DNA of 64,000 nucleotides, from NCBI RefSeq assembly GCF_902506455.1, contig NZ_LR733844.1:1006863-1070862 (forward strand), read 5' to 3'. A program made the position numbers and the translations under genes. The DNA is from Sphingomonas sp. 8AM. Its GTDB lineage: Bacteria; Pseudomonadota; Alphaproteobacteria; Sphingomonadales; Sphingomonadaceae. The notes beneath the pieces are model-generated. The model searched no databases. It saw nothing but the letters and a program-made list of their open reading frames with translations, and was not told the origin of the DNA. Positions 18,015 to 27,962 of the stretch are shown here, one piece after another. How positions within the stretch are numbered: position 1 is the stretch's first letter; every line of letters starts with the position of its first letter.

Positions 18015-18950
18015 TTACTTCTTCTTCGCCAGCAGCCCGTGCATCCCCAGCCACCGGACGTAGGAGTCGAACCAGCCGGTGCTGGTCGTCGGCTTCTGGT
18101 ACATGCCGAAGCCGTGCCCGCCCTGTTCGTAGAGGTGGAACTCGACCGGCCGCTTTGCCGCGCGCCATTTGTCGACCAGCCCGATGCCGTCATTGGCGAA
18201 GAACGGATCGTCCGCTGCCAGCGCGATGAACAGCGGCGGCGCGTCCGCAGGCACGTCGACCGCGCCGAGCGGGCCGTAGATGTCGGCGACGAACGCCGGC
18301 TTCGCGTCCTGCCCGGCGAGCGTCGTCGCCATCGTCAGCATCGCGCCGGCCGAAAAGCCGATCATCCCGATCCGGTCGGGGTCGACCTTCCACTCCGCGG
18401 CGCGGCGGCGGATCAGCGCGAAGGCGGCGCGCGCGTCGGCGATCTGCGGGCCGAGCCGCGCCGTCATCGCGGTCGGATCGACGCGCGGGCGCGGTGCGGA
18501 ACTGCCGAAGATCTCCGCCATCGATTTCTCGAACCCCGGCATATCGGCAGGCGTCTGGTTGAGGCGGTATTTGAGCACGAACGCGGCGACGCCGCGCTTG
18601 GCGAGCGCCCTGGCGACGTCCCAGCCTTCGTTCTCCATCGACAGCGTGCGGAACCCGCCGCCCGGCGCGACCACCACCGCCGCCCCGGTCGCGGTGCCGG
18701 GGGCGGGGAGGAACGGCGTCAACGTCGCGACCGTCACGTTGCGCGTGAAGGTGCTGCCATATTGGCGGTGCCACGCTTCCTTGTTCGGCGCATCGGGCAG
18801 CGGCCCGGTATCGAGCGTGATCGCGTCCGGCTGCGCCGGGGTCGCGATCGGCGTCATCTTGTCCTGTTGCGCCATCGCCGGCACCGCGAGCGTGCCGAGC
18901 GCGATCGCACCAAGCAGCGCCATTGACCGGACCCTTGCCTTCATCATCAT
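18015..18950 (-). CDS. Secreted alpha/beta-hydrolase, acetylxylan-esterase-like
   Basis: This 311-residue protein has a signal peptide cleaved near AMAQQD. The alpha/beta-hydrolase fold shows an oxyanion motif APGGGF (about 96-100), nucleophile Ser200 in GFSAG, acid Asp247/248 (AADDPFF) and His279 (GGHGFG). Such proteins are annotated as esterase/lipase or acetylxylan esterase. The gene lies 46 bases downstream of a GH43 gene on the same strand, so removal of acetyl groups from xylan is a reasonable guess. Three tandem ATGs (18950, 18947, 18944) follow GGAGGGA; the third has the best spacing. A LacI-type operator lies 12 bases upstream. Confidence 0.82.
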   Translation of the reverse strand: MMMKARVRSMALLGAIALGTLAVPAMAQQDKMTPIATPAQPDAITLDTGPLPDAPNKEAWHRQYGSTFTRNVTVATLTPFLPAPGTATGAAVVVAPGGGFRTLSMENEGWDVARALAKRGVAAFVLKYRLNQTPADMPGFEKSMAEIFGSSAPRPRVDPTAMTARLGPQIADARAAFALIRRRAAEWKVDPDRIGMIGFSAGAMLTMATTLAGQDAKPAFVADIYGPLGAVDVPADAPPLFIALAADDPFFANDGIGLVDKWRAAKRPVEFHLYEQGGHGFGMYQKPTTSTGWFDSYVRWLGMHGLLAKKK

Positions 18951-18962
18951 TCCCTCCGTACG

Positions 18963-18976
18963 TGTTATCGTTATCA
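18963..18976. promoter_or_regulatory. LacI-type operator candidate upstream of the esterase
   Basis: TGTTATCGTTATCA fits the dyad TGNTANCGNTANCA, shared with 59182-59195 and 62033-62046. It sits between the GH43 stop and the esterase ribosome site. Confidence 0.55.
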
Positions 18977-18996
18977 TTTCACCGACGGCGGCGCAC

Positions 18997-19971
18997 TCAG
19001 CGCGACACGCCGGCGTCGGTCTGAACCACCGGCTTCATCGTGCCGTCGGCATTGTAATGGAGATGCTCGACCGTCACCGCGCGCCGCCCGATCGACCCGT
19101 TCAGATCGCCGATCGCCAGTGTGGCGTTGTGGAGGAACAGGTACCAGTTCTTCTTGTACTCGACGATGCCGGGGTGGATCGTGAAGCTGTATTTGCCCGA
19201 TCCGGTCAGTTCGCCGCGATAGGTCCACGGCCCCGTGATCGACGGTGCGGTGGAATAGGATATCTTCTCGTCACGATGCTTGCTGCGGTCGAGCGAGGCG
19301 TAGGTGAGGTAATAGAGTTTGCCGCGCTTGTGCAGCCACGGTCCTTCCTCGAAATGCGGCGGCGTGATTTCGGTGATCGGGCCGTCGATCTCAATCATGT
19401 TTGGCTTGAGCTTCGCGATATAACATTGCCGGTTGCCCCACGCGATCCATGTCGTTCCGTCATCGTCGGTCAGCACGGTCGGATCGATGTCTTCCCAGCT
19501 GTGCGTGCCCTTCGGCGTCATCTCGTTGGTGATCAGCGCTGCGCCCTTGGCATCGCGAAACGGCCCGGTCGGGGTATCGGACACCGCCACCGCGATCGCC
19601 TTGCCGGGGTGAGTTTTGTCGTGCTCGACCGCGGCGTAGAAATAGAATTTGCCGTTCTTCTGGATGACCTGCGACGCCCACGCATCGGCCTTGGCCCATT
19701 TGAAATCGGCGACCTTCATGATCGCGCCGTGATCGGTCCAATGTTTGAGGTCGGTGGTCGAATAGACCAGCCATTCCTTCATGTTGAACATCTCGTCACG
19801 CTGCGCTTCGTCGTGCCCGACATACAGGTACAGCCGGTCACCGACGACCAGCGGCGCAGGATCGGCGGTGAACTTGTCGCGGATGATCGGATTCGATCCG
19901 GGCGCGTCGCTCGCGCCCGCCAGCATCGCCAATGCCCCGATGGCGCACGCCACCCGCCGAAACCCGCCCAT
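18997..19971 (-). CDS. Glycoside hydrolase family 43 (xylosidase/arabinofuranosidase type)
   Basis: This 324-residue secreted enzyme has a short signal peptide (about residues 1-20) and a single five-bladed propeller. The GH43 catalytic residues are visible: Asp37 in ADPAP (base), Asp163 in DIDPTV (pKa modulator) and Glu208 or Glu209 in EEGPW (acid). GH43 enzymes remove xylose or arabinose from xylan and arabinan; the exact substrate is not readable. ATG 19971 is preferred over 19986 because GGGAGAGAG lies six bases before it. It probably forms an operon with the esterase downstream. Confidence 0.88.
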   Translation of the reverse strand: MGGFRRVACAIGALAMLAGASDAPGSNPIIRDKFTADPAPLVVGDRLYLYVGHDEAQRDEMFNMKEWLVYSTTDLKHWTDHGAIMKVADFKWAKADAWASQVIQKNGKFYFYAAVEHDKTHPGKAIAVAVSDTPTGPFRDAKGAALITNEMTPKGTHSWEDIDPTVLTDDDGTTWIAWGNRQCYIAKLKPNMIEIDGPITEITPPHFEEGPWLHKRGKLYYLTYASLDRSKHRDEKISYSTAPSITGPWTYRGELTGSGKYSFTIHPGIVEYKKNWYLFLHNATLAIGDLNGSIGRRAVTVEHLHYNADGTMKPVVQTDAGVSR

Positions 19972-19995
19972 CGCTCTCTCCCGCATTTTGCGGCA

Positions 19996-20009
19996 AGATA
20001 GCGCTAACG
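19996..20009. promoter_or_regulatory. Degenerate LacI-type operator upstream of GH43
   Basis: AGATAGCGCTAACG keeps the core of the TGNTANCGNTANCA dyad but has a mismatch at each end. It lies 24 bases upstream of the GH43 start. Confidence 0.4.
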
Positions 20010-20032
20010 TCGCGGCGCTGTCACCCCTGTCT

Positions 20033-20881
20033 TCAGCGAAAAACCACCGTCCGCGCGCCGTTCAGCAGCACCCGCCCGTCGAGATGCAGACGCACCGCCT
20101 CGGCGAGCACACGGCGTTCGATATCCCGGCCCTTGCGGATCAGGTCATCGGGGGTATCCGCATGACCGATCGGTTCGACATCCTGCGCGATGATCGGCCC
20201 CTCGTCGAGATCGGCGGTGACGTAATGCGCGGTCGCGCCGATCATCTTCACCCCGCGCTCGTGCGCCTGATGATAGGGTTTGGCGCCCTTGAAGCCGGGC
20301 AGGAAGCTGTGGTGGATGTTGATGCACCGGCCCGACAGCCACGCGGCCATTTCGTCGGACAGCACCTGCATATAGCGCGCGAGCACCACCAGCTCCGCAT
20401 CGGTCTCCTCGACCAGCGCGCGCACCGCCGCCTCCTGCGCCGGCTTGGTGTCGCGCGTAACCGGCAGATGATGGTACGGCACCGCGCCGACGTCCACGGT
20501 CAGCGCCGCGCGCGGATGGTTGCCGACCACGCCGACCACCGCCATCGGCAACTCGCCGAGCCGCTGGCGATAGAGCAGGTCGCCGAGGCAATGGTCGAAC
20601 TTTGACACCATCAACAACACGCGCGGCAGCCGCGCCTTGGGCTGAAGCGTCCAGTCCGCCCCGATCTCTGTCGCCACCGGCGTGAAGGCGGCGCGGAGCC
20701 CTGCGGCGTCGGCCCCGGCCAGCGCGAACACGACCCGCATGAGGAATCGTTCGTTCAGCCGGTCGTCGAATTGCTGCGCGTCCATGATGTCGCCGCCACG
20801 CTCGGCGAGGAAGGTCGCGACGCGCGCCACCAGCCCCGGCCGGTTGCGGCATGACAGCCGCAGCACATACAGATCGTCCAT
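20033..20881 (-). CDS. purU: Formyltetrahydrofolate deformylase
   Basis: This 282-residue enzyme hydrolyses 10-formyltetrahydrofolate to tetrahydrofolate and formate, supplying formate for purine synthesis and balancing one-carbon pools. It has an N-terminal ACT domain (about residues 3-80) and a formyltransferase domain with NIHHSFLPGFKGAKPYHQA, the catalytic Asn/His pair, and an Asp in the TADLDEGPII motif. Length matches PurU. It lies 83 bases after the end of acs on the same strand, with no clear functional link. Confidence 0.94.
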   Translation of the reverse strand: MDDLYVLRLSCRNRPGLVARVATFLAERGGDIMDAQQFDDRLNERFLMRVVFALAGADAAGLRAAFTPVATEIGADWTLQPKARLPRVLLMVSKFDHCLGDLLYRQRLGELPMAVVGVVGNHPRAALTVDVGAVPYHHLPVTRDTKPAQEAAVRALVEETDAELVVLARYMQVLSDEMAAWLSGRCINIHHSFLPGFKGAKPYHQAHERGVKMIGATAHYVTADLDEGPIIAQDVEPIGHADTPDDLIRKGRDIERRVLAEAVRLHLDGRVLLNGARTVVFR

Positions 20882-20964
20882 CGACCGCCCTTGCGTTTCA
20901 GTTACTGATTTCCATCAACTGCCGTCGTCGCCGGGATGACGGGAGAAGGCAGATCGCCCAAGCG

Positions 20965-22893
<1,929 letters not shown>

Positions 22894-23000
22894 GCCACTC
22901 TCCTATGCGGATGCCGATGCCGCGTAGGGGTGGGATGGGTCAAGACATCGACACCTAGCCAGCGCCGAATTGCTGTCCTATAGCGCCGCCGGTCGCACGC

Positions 23001-23084
23001 GCGGGCGTGGCGAAATGGTAGACGCAGCAGACTCAAAATCTGCCGTAGCAATACATGTCGGTTCGAGTCCGACCGCCCGCACCA
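23001..23084 (+). tRNA. tRNA-Leu (anticodon CAA)
   Basis: The 84-base gene has a 7-bp acceptor stem (GCGGGCG with CGCCCGC), D arm GGCGAAATGGTAGACGC, anticodon loop CTCAAAA (anticodon CAA), a long variable arm as in class II tRNAs, GGTTCGAGTCC in the T arm and an encoded CCA end at 23082-23084. A cluster of family 5 repeats begins 17 bases downstream. Confidence 0.97.
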
Positions 23085-23101
23085 CCCCAAAACAAAGACG
23101 C

Positions 23102-23460
23102 CGGTCGCCCCTGCGAAGGCAGGGGCCCATGTCTGTTCAGTTCGTCGAGCCGGTGGTCACGGACCCGGCGACGCATGTGTCAGGCCTCTCACCCGGACGA
23201 AGCAGCGATAGGCCCCTGCCTCCGCAGGGGCACGGCGACAGGACTACCGCCGATCTGCCCCAAGTCCGTCGCCCCTGCGCAGGCGGGGGCCCATGACTGT
23301 TTAGTTTGTCGAGCCGATCGTCACGGGCCCGGCGACGCATGTGTCAGGCCTCCCACCCGGACGACACAAAGATAGGCCCCTGCCTCCGCAGGGGCGACGG
23401 TGGGTTGGTCCGCGGACACCCGCCCCAAGTCCGTCGCCCCTGCGAAGGCAGGTGCCCATG
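23102..23460. repeat. Cluster of family 5 repeats, two full copies and a truncated one
   Basis: Copies lie at about 23102-23237, 23266-23400 and 23431-23460 (left end only). Each full copy is about 135 bases and runs from GTCGCCCCTGCG to CGCAGGGGCGAC, with a shared middle including GGCGACGCATGTGTCAGGCC. Spacers of about 29 bases share CCCCAAGTCCGTCGCCCCTG. There is no coding sequence in this 478-base gap between tRNA-Leu and cdd. Confidence 0.8.
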
Positions 23461-23521
23461 TCTGCGTCGCGCTGCGCGGCGGTGGTCATGTGAGGGGCGG
23501 GGTATGTGTCAGCCCATCCTC

Positions 23522-23553
23522 CGTCATTGCTTCGCTACGCCCGCAATGACGAT
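23522..23553. repeat. Family 2 half-repeat
   Basis: CGTCATTGCTTCGCTACGCC followed by CGCAATGACG is a shortened family 2 palindrome that has lost the inner CCAG/CTGG part. It lies just after the cdd stop. Confidence 0.6.
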
Positions 23554-23562
23554 GAGGGAAAC

Positions 23563-24009
23563 CTAGGCGATCCCCAGATCCCCCGGCCCGAACGCATCGG
23601 GCAGCAACTCGCTCAGCCGGTAGCTCGCGACTGCCTCGCCCTCGGCGCCCGCGCAATGCACCGCCAGATCGCGCCCGCCGAGCTGCGCCGCCTCGTTGAG
23701 GACCTGCCGGCAGCGTCCGCACGGCCGCACCGGTTCATCGCCGGTCGCGTGACCCTCGGCGTCCATCGCCCCGCCGATCACCCCCACCGCGACAACCTCC
23801 CGCAACCGCCCCTGCGCGGAGACGGTCGCGATCGCCACCGTCTCCGCGCACAGCGACAGGCCGTAGCTGGCGTTCTCGACATTCGCGCCGGTCACCACGC
23901 TGCCATCGGTCAGCAGCACCGCCGCGCCGACCGCGAAGCGCGAGTAAGGCGCATGGGCATGGCGCGCCGCGGCGCGGGCGGCGGCGATCAGCCGGATCGC
24001 GTCACTCAT
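23563..24009 (-). CDS. cdd: Cytidine deaminase
   Basis: This 148-residue homotetrameric-type deaminase converts cytidine and deoxycytidine to uridine forms. Zinc and catalytic motifs are CAE (Cys54, Glu56) and PCGRC (Cys97, Cys100). The start overlaps the end of the GH25 gene by eight bases, so the genes are co-translated. A CNT-type nucleoside transporter gene lies at 45719-47053, consistent with pyrimidine salvage. Confidence 0.93.
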   Translation of the reverse strand: MSDAIRLIAAARAAARHAHAPYSRFAVGAAVLLTDGSVVTGANVENASYGLSLCAETVAIATVSAQGRLREVVAVGVIGGAMDAEGHATGDEPVRPCGRCRQVLNEAAQLGGRDLAVHCAGAEGEAVASYRLSELLPDAFGPGDLGIA

Positions 24010-24697
24010 CGTCGAAGGCTCCTTGCACGGTCACGTCCCAATTGACGGGACCGTCGACCCCGTCGACGCCACGCATGTCACTGGCGCGCCACACGGACCA
24101 CGGCCGCGAGCCATAGCCCGGCTTCAGGAAATTGCCCATCGCCCACCATTTGCGGTCGAGCGCCTCGGTCAGCCGGTAATCGTCCTCGACGCGGCTCGAA
24201 ATGCGCAGCATCACCGGCTTGCCCATATGCGCCTCGATCCGCTCGATCATCGCGCGCACGCCCGTCACCAGTGCGGCGCGCCCAGGACGATCCGGGCAGG
24301 TCTCGTCGTAATCGAAGGCGATCGCGGCGGGCAGCGCCTTCAGGTCGCGCGGGACGACGGTGTTGAACACGTCGCCCTGCACGCGCGGCGACTGGCAGAA
24401 GGAGAAGACGTGCACCGCGCCGCGCTTCATCCCTACCCGCGCCATCGCATCCCAGTTCGCCTGAAAGTTGCGGTCGCGCGTCGTGGCACCGACCGTCGCC
24501 ACCGCATAGCCGAAGCGTGCGCCTGACGCACCCTTGAGCACCGGCCAGACGATCGTGCCCGTATTTTCGGACACATCGACGCCCTGCAGCGGGTATTTCT
24601 CGCCCCCCGGCCCCCAGCGCACCGCGAGCCGCCACCCCGCCACGCCGGCCAGCGCCAACGCCGCCAGAACCAGCACGAGCCGTCCCAAACCCCACAT
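24002..24697 (-). CDS. GH25 lysozyme-like glycoside hydrolase
   Basis: This 231-residue protein has an N-terminal membrane anchor or signal (about residues 5-28) and a GH25 domain. The first strand carries GVDVSENTG with the conserved Asp, and AFDYDETCPDRPG holds the acidic pair expected at the active site. It may cut muramic-acid linkages in peptidoglycan, either in remodelling or as an effector. It starts ten bases after the UPF0262 stop, within a probable UPF0262-GH25-cdd operon divergent from dnaB. Confidence 0.8.
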   Translation of the reverse strand: MWGLGRLVLVLAALALAGVAGWRLAVRWGPGGEKYPLQGVDVSENTGTIVWPVLKGASGARFGYAVATVGATTRDRNFQANWDAMARVGMKRGAVHVFSFCQSPRVQGDVFNTVVPRDLKALPAAIAFDYDETCPDRPGRAALVTGVRAMIERIEAHMGKPVMLRISSRVEDDYRLTEALDRKWWAMGNFLKPGYGSRPWSVWRASDMRGVDGVDGPVNWDVTVQGAFDDE

Positions 24698-24707
24698 AAT
24701 CAGTAAC

Positions 24708-25190
24708 TCAAGCCTTGATGTGCAGGACGCAAATCAGCGTGAACAGCCGCCGCGCCGTGTCGAAATCGATAGCGATCTTGCCGTCCAGCCGCTCGCGGAG
24801 CAGCTCCGCCGCCTCGTTGTGAATCCCCCGCCGCGCCATGTCGACGGTCTCGATCTGCGCGGGCGTCGATTGGCGGATCGCCTGGAAGTAACTGTCGCAA
24901 ATCGCGAAATAGTCGCGGATCGGTCGCCGGAAGCGCGCCAGCCCCAGCACCAGCGTCTCCAGCGGCGTGCCGTCCTCGCGCGCGATATGGATCGCCAGCC
25001 GCCCTTCCTCGACGCCCAGCTTCACCCGGTACGGTCCGGCATAGCCGTCGGACTGTTCGCGTTGCGGCGCGAAATGATTGTCCTCGATCAGATCGAAGAT
25101 CGCGATCCGCCGTTCCTGCTCGATATCCGCCGAGCGCCACAGGATCGTGCGCTCGTCGAGTTCGATGTCGATGATCCGCGGATCGGCCAT
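24708..25190 (-). CDS. UPF0262 family protein
   Basis: This 160-residue protein matches the UPF0262 family of alphaproteobacteria (MADPRIIDIELDERT start, IFDLIEDNHFAP and GRLAIHIAREDGTPL blocks). No catalytic motif is apparent and the function is unknown to me. ATG 25190 fits the conserved start; an upstream ATG at 25226 is less likely. It heads an operon with a GH25 enzyme and cdd and is divergent from dnaB, with an 85-base shared promoter region. Confidence 0.88.
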   Translation of the reverse strand: MADPRIIDIELDERTILWRSADIEQERRIAIFDLIEDNHFAPQREQSDGYAGPYRVKLGVEEGRLAIHIAREDGTPLETLVLGLARFRRPIRDYFAICDSYFQAIRQSTPAQIETVDMARRGIHNEAAELLRERLDGKIAIDFDTARRLFTLICVLHIKA

Positions 25191-25275
25191 CCGTGTCCCG
25201 TTAAAGCCGAAGTCGCGCCGCGACAACGCCGATCCCCGGTTATGTGACCGGGCTCGATCCGCTATAGCCGGGGAA

Positions 25276-26763
25276 ATGGCGACTCTGGCATTCCCGCAAC
25301 CGGCCTCGGCCGAACCCGTTCACCTGCCCCGCAACGTCGAGGCCGAGGCCGCGATGCTCGGCGCGATGATGATCGACAACCGGCTGGCCGACGACATCGT
25401 CGACCGGCTGGAGCCGATGCACTTCTACGAGCCGGTGCACGGCCGCATCTTCGCCGCGATCAAGTCGCTGCGATCGCAGGACATGCTCGCCACGCCCGTC
25501 ACGCTGCGCCCGATGTTCGAGGCGGACGAGGGCATCAAGGAGCTGGGCGGGGTCGCCTATCTCGCCAGCCTGACGGGCTCGGGCGCGGGGCTGATCGGCG
25601 CGCGGCAGTTCGCCACTCAGATCTATGATCTGGCGATGCTGCGCACGCTCGTCTCGGTCGGCCACTCGATGGTCGATCGCGCGATGGACACCAGCGAGGA
25701 GGTCAACCCCCGCGCCCAGATCGAGGCTGCCGAAGAAGAGCTGTACCGCGTCGCCGCGGACGGCGGGGCCGAGAACAGCGTCAAGAGTTTCGCGCAGGCC
25801 AGCACGATGGCGGTCAAGATGGCCGAGAAGGCGCTCAACTGGGGCGGTAATCTCAGCGGCGTCACCACCGGGCTCGACTCGATCAACTCCAAGATCGGCG
25901 GTATGCACCACAGCGATCTCATGATCCTCGCCGGCCGTCCCGGCATGGGCAAGACGTCGCTGGCCACCAACATCGCCTTCAACGCCGCGCAACGCTGGAT
26001 GCGCGACATGCGCGACGGGATCCCGCCGTCGAAGTCGGTCGGCGCGAAGGTTGCCTTCTTCAGCCTCGAAATGAGCGCCGACCAGCTCGCGACGCGTATC
26101 CTCGCCGAACAGTCGCGGATCAGTTCCGAGGCGTTGCGCATGGGCAAGATCAGCAAGGCCGAGTTCGAGCAGCTCGCGGCGGCGGCGGCCGAGCTGGAGA
26201 ATCTGCCGTTCTTCATCGACGATACCGGCGGCCTGACGATCGCCTCGCTCCATACCCGCGTCCGCCGGCTCCAGCGGCGGCACAATAACGAGATCGGGCT
26301 GGTCGTCGTCGACTACCTCCAGCTGCTGACCGGATCGGGCAAGGGCGATGGCAACCGCGTGCAGGAAATCTCGGAGATCTCGCGCGGGCTCAAGACGCTG
26401 GCGAAGGACATGAACGTGCCCGTGCTGGCGCTGTCGCAGCTCAGCCGCGCGGTCGAAAGCCGCGAGGACAAGCGCCCGATGCTGTCGGATTTGCGCGAAT
26501 CGGGCTCGATCGAGCAGGACGCCGACATGGTGTGGTTCGTGTTCCGCGAGGATTATTACACCGCGCAGCGCGAGCCCAAGCGCCCGATGGAGGGCGACGA
26601 GGCCAAGGTGTTCGAGGATCACGCGCGCTGGGCCGCGGATATGGAGCGCGTCTACGGCCTCGCCGAGCTGATCGTCGCCAAGCAGCGCCACGGCGCGACC
26701 GGCAAGGTGGTGCTCAAATTCGACCCGACGATCACGCGCTTCTCGGATTATGCGGGCTTCTAG
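25276..26763 (+). CDS. dnaB: Replicative DNA helicase DnaB
   Basis: This 495-residue hexameric helicase unwinds DNA at the replication fork. The N-terminal domain (HLPRNVEAEAAMLGAMM) is followed by a RecA-like domain with Walker A GRPGMGKTS (about residues 220-228), FFSLEMSADQLATR, Walker B VVVDYLQLL and LSQLSRAVESREDKRP. ATG 25276 is the usual start; upstream in-frame codons lie inside the divergent UPF0262 gene. No intein is present. Confidence 0.96.
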   Translation: MATLAFPQPASAEPVHLPRNVEAEAAMLGAMMIDNRLADDIVDRLEPMHFYEPVHGRIFAAIKSLRSQDMLATPVTLRPMFEADEGIKELGGVAYLASLTGSGAGLIGARQFATQIYDLAMLRTLVSVGHSMVDRAMDTSEEVNPRAQIEAAEEELYRVAADGGAENSVKSFAQASTMAVKMAEKALNWGGNLSGVTTGLDSINSKIGGMHHSDLMILAGRPGMGKTSLATNIAFNAAQRWMRDMRDGIPPSKSVGAKVAFFSLEMSADQLATRILAEQSRISSEALRMGKISKAEFEQLAAAAAELENLPFFIDDTGGLTIASLHTRVRRLQRRHNNEIGLVVVDYLQLLTGSGKGDGNRVQEISEISRGLKTLAKDMNVPVLALSQLSRAVESREDKRPMLSDLRESGSIEQDADMVWFVFREDYYTAQREPKRPMEGDEAKVFEDHARWAADMERVYGLAELIVAKQRHGATGKVVLKFDPTITRFSDYAGF

Positions 26764-27166
26764 GGCCGATCGACATACGAGGGTTCTTATGACGGTTCGG
26801 CCTGATTCCTGATCGACCGCCTCCCTCCTCCGTCGCTCCGGACTTGATCCGGGATGACGGACGAGGGCGGGTGCTCGTGGAACGTCGATCTGGCCTGGGA
26901 GCACCAACGCGCCGATTGCCTGCCGTCGCCCGAACTCGCTCACGGCCCGGCCTCCTGTCGACGGCCGTGCCGAGCGGAACCATGTCTCGCTCGGGGTGAC
27001 GAGAGGGCAGCGGACGGAAACCAAGCGCGTTCATCCCGCTTCCTGGCACAGCGGCCACGATGGGCCAGATTACCGCTTCGCTAACGCATATCATCGCAGA
27101 CCTGACGGGCCCGATCGCGCAAGAGCGGTCGTGCGCCGCCGGGGGGCGGCCCTGATGGGGATCGAG
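26764..27166. other. 403-base gap after dnaB
   Basis: No gene is supported. It contains a family 1 half-repeat at 26831-26860 (CGTCGCTCCGGACTTGATCC) and an unmatched piece CTCGCTCGGGGTGACGAGAG near 26986-27006. The rest shows no structure I recognise. Confidence 0.5.
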
Positions 27167-27841
27167 ATGAAGACGATGTGGACGGTCGCGGTTGTGGCCG
27201 GGCTGATGCTGGGCGCAGCCCCGGCAGGTGCGCAGAACGCCGACGGCGGCGCGCATGTCCGCGCGGCGGTAACCGCGGGGACGATGGGGGTCGGACCGGA
27301 AGTGGGAGTGCGCTTCAACGATCACCTCGGCGTGCGCGCCGCGGCGGGGTTCCTGAGCGGCACCGGGCACGCCGAGTCGGACGGCAACAAATACGACGCC
27401 ACGCTACGCCTGCAATCCTATGGCGCGATGGCCGACGTCCATCCGTTCGGCGGCGCGTTCCGCCTGTCGGCCGGCGCGCGGATCAACCGTAACCGCGTCG
27501 ATCTGGAGCTGACCCCGAGCGGCGAAGTGCTCGTGGGCGACGAGGAATATACCGCGGCCGAGATCGGTCGCATCATCGGTCGCGCCGCGCCTCAGAAGGT
27601 CGCGCCGGCGCTGTCGCTCGGCTGGGCGGGGCAGAACCGCCGCGGCTTCTACTTCGGCGCCGAGCTGGGCGTGCTGTTCCAGGGCGCGTTCAAGCTGGAG
27701 CAGTTCCGCTCGACCGGCTCGCTGAGCGACGATCCCGACTTCAAGGCCGCGCTGGAGCGCGAGCGCGTGTCGCTCCAGAAGGATGTCGACAAGGTCAAGG
27801 TCTGGCCGATCGCGCAAGTGGCGCTCGGCTGGCGGATCTGA
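27167..27841 (+). CDS. Outer-membrane beta-barrel protein (small porin-like)
   Basis: This 224-residue protein has a clear signal peptide (MKTMWTVAVVAGLMLGAAPAGAQ) and alternating hydrophobic strands such as VGVRFNDHLGVRAAAGFLSG and APALSLGWAGQNRRGFYFGAELGVLF, ending VALGWRI. It looks like a small OmpW/OprH-like or generic outer-membrane beta-barrel; the role is unknown. ATG 27167 makes the signal peptide start correctly; ATG 27155 would add four residues. No neighbour suggests a function. Confidence 0.75.
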   Translation: MKTMWTVAVVAGLMLGAAPAGAQNADGGAHVRAAVTAGTMGVGPEVGVRFNDHLGVRAAAGFLSGTGHAESDGNKYDATLRLQSYGAMADVHPFGGAFRLSAGARINRNRVDLELTPSGEVLVGDEEYTAAEIGRIIGRAAPQKVAPALSLGWAGQNRRGFYFGAELGVLFQGAFKLEQFRSTGSLSDDPDFKAALERERVSLQKDVDKVKVWPIAQVALGWRI

Positions 27842-27962
27842 CCGTTCGGTCGCGCCGCGGCGCTTCGGCGGGGTTCTTCTTCCGTCATTCCGGATCGCGT
27901 TCGGGACGACGGGAGGAGGCAGGTGCGTATCAGATGTCGATCCGGCGTAGAGCGTCGGATCG

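Noticed and set aside
23102..23460. Possible CRISPR array
   Set aside because: Repeat units are about 135 bases with inverted ends and near-identical spacers; there are no cas genes.
22981..23560. Integrative element at tRNA-Leu
   Set aside because: No integrase and no duplicated tRNA 3' end are seen; only non-coding repeats follow the tRNA.
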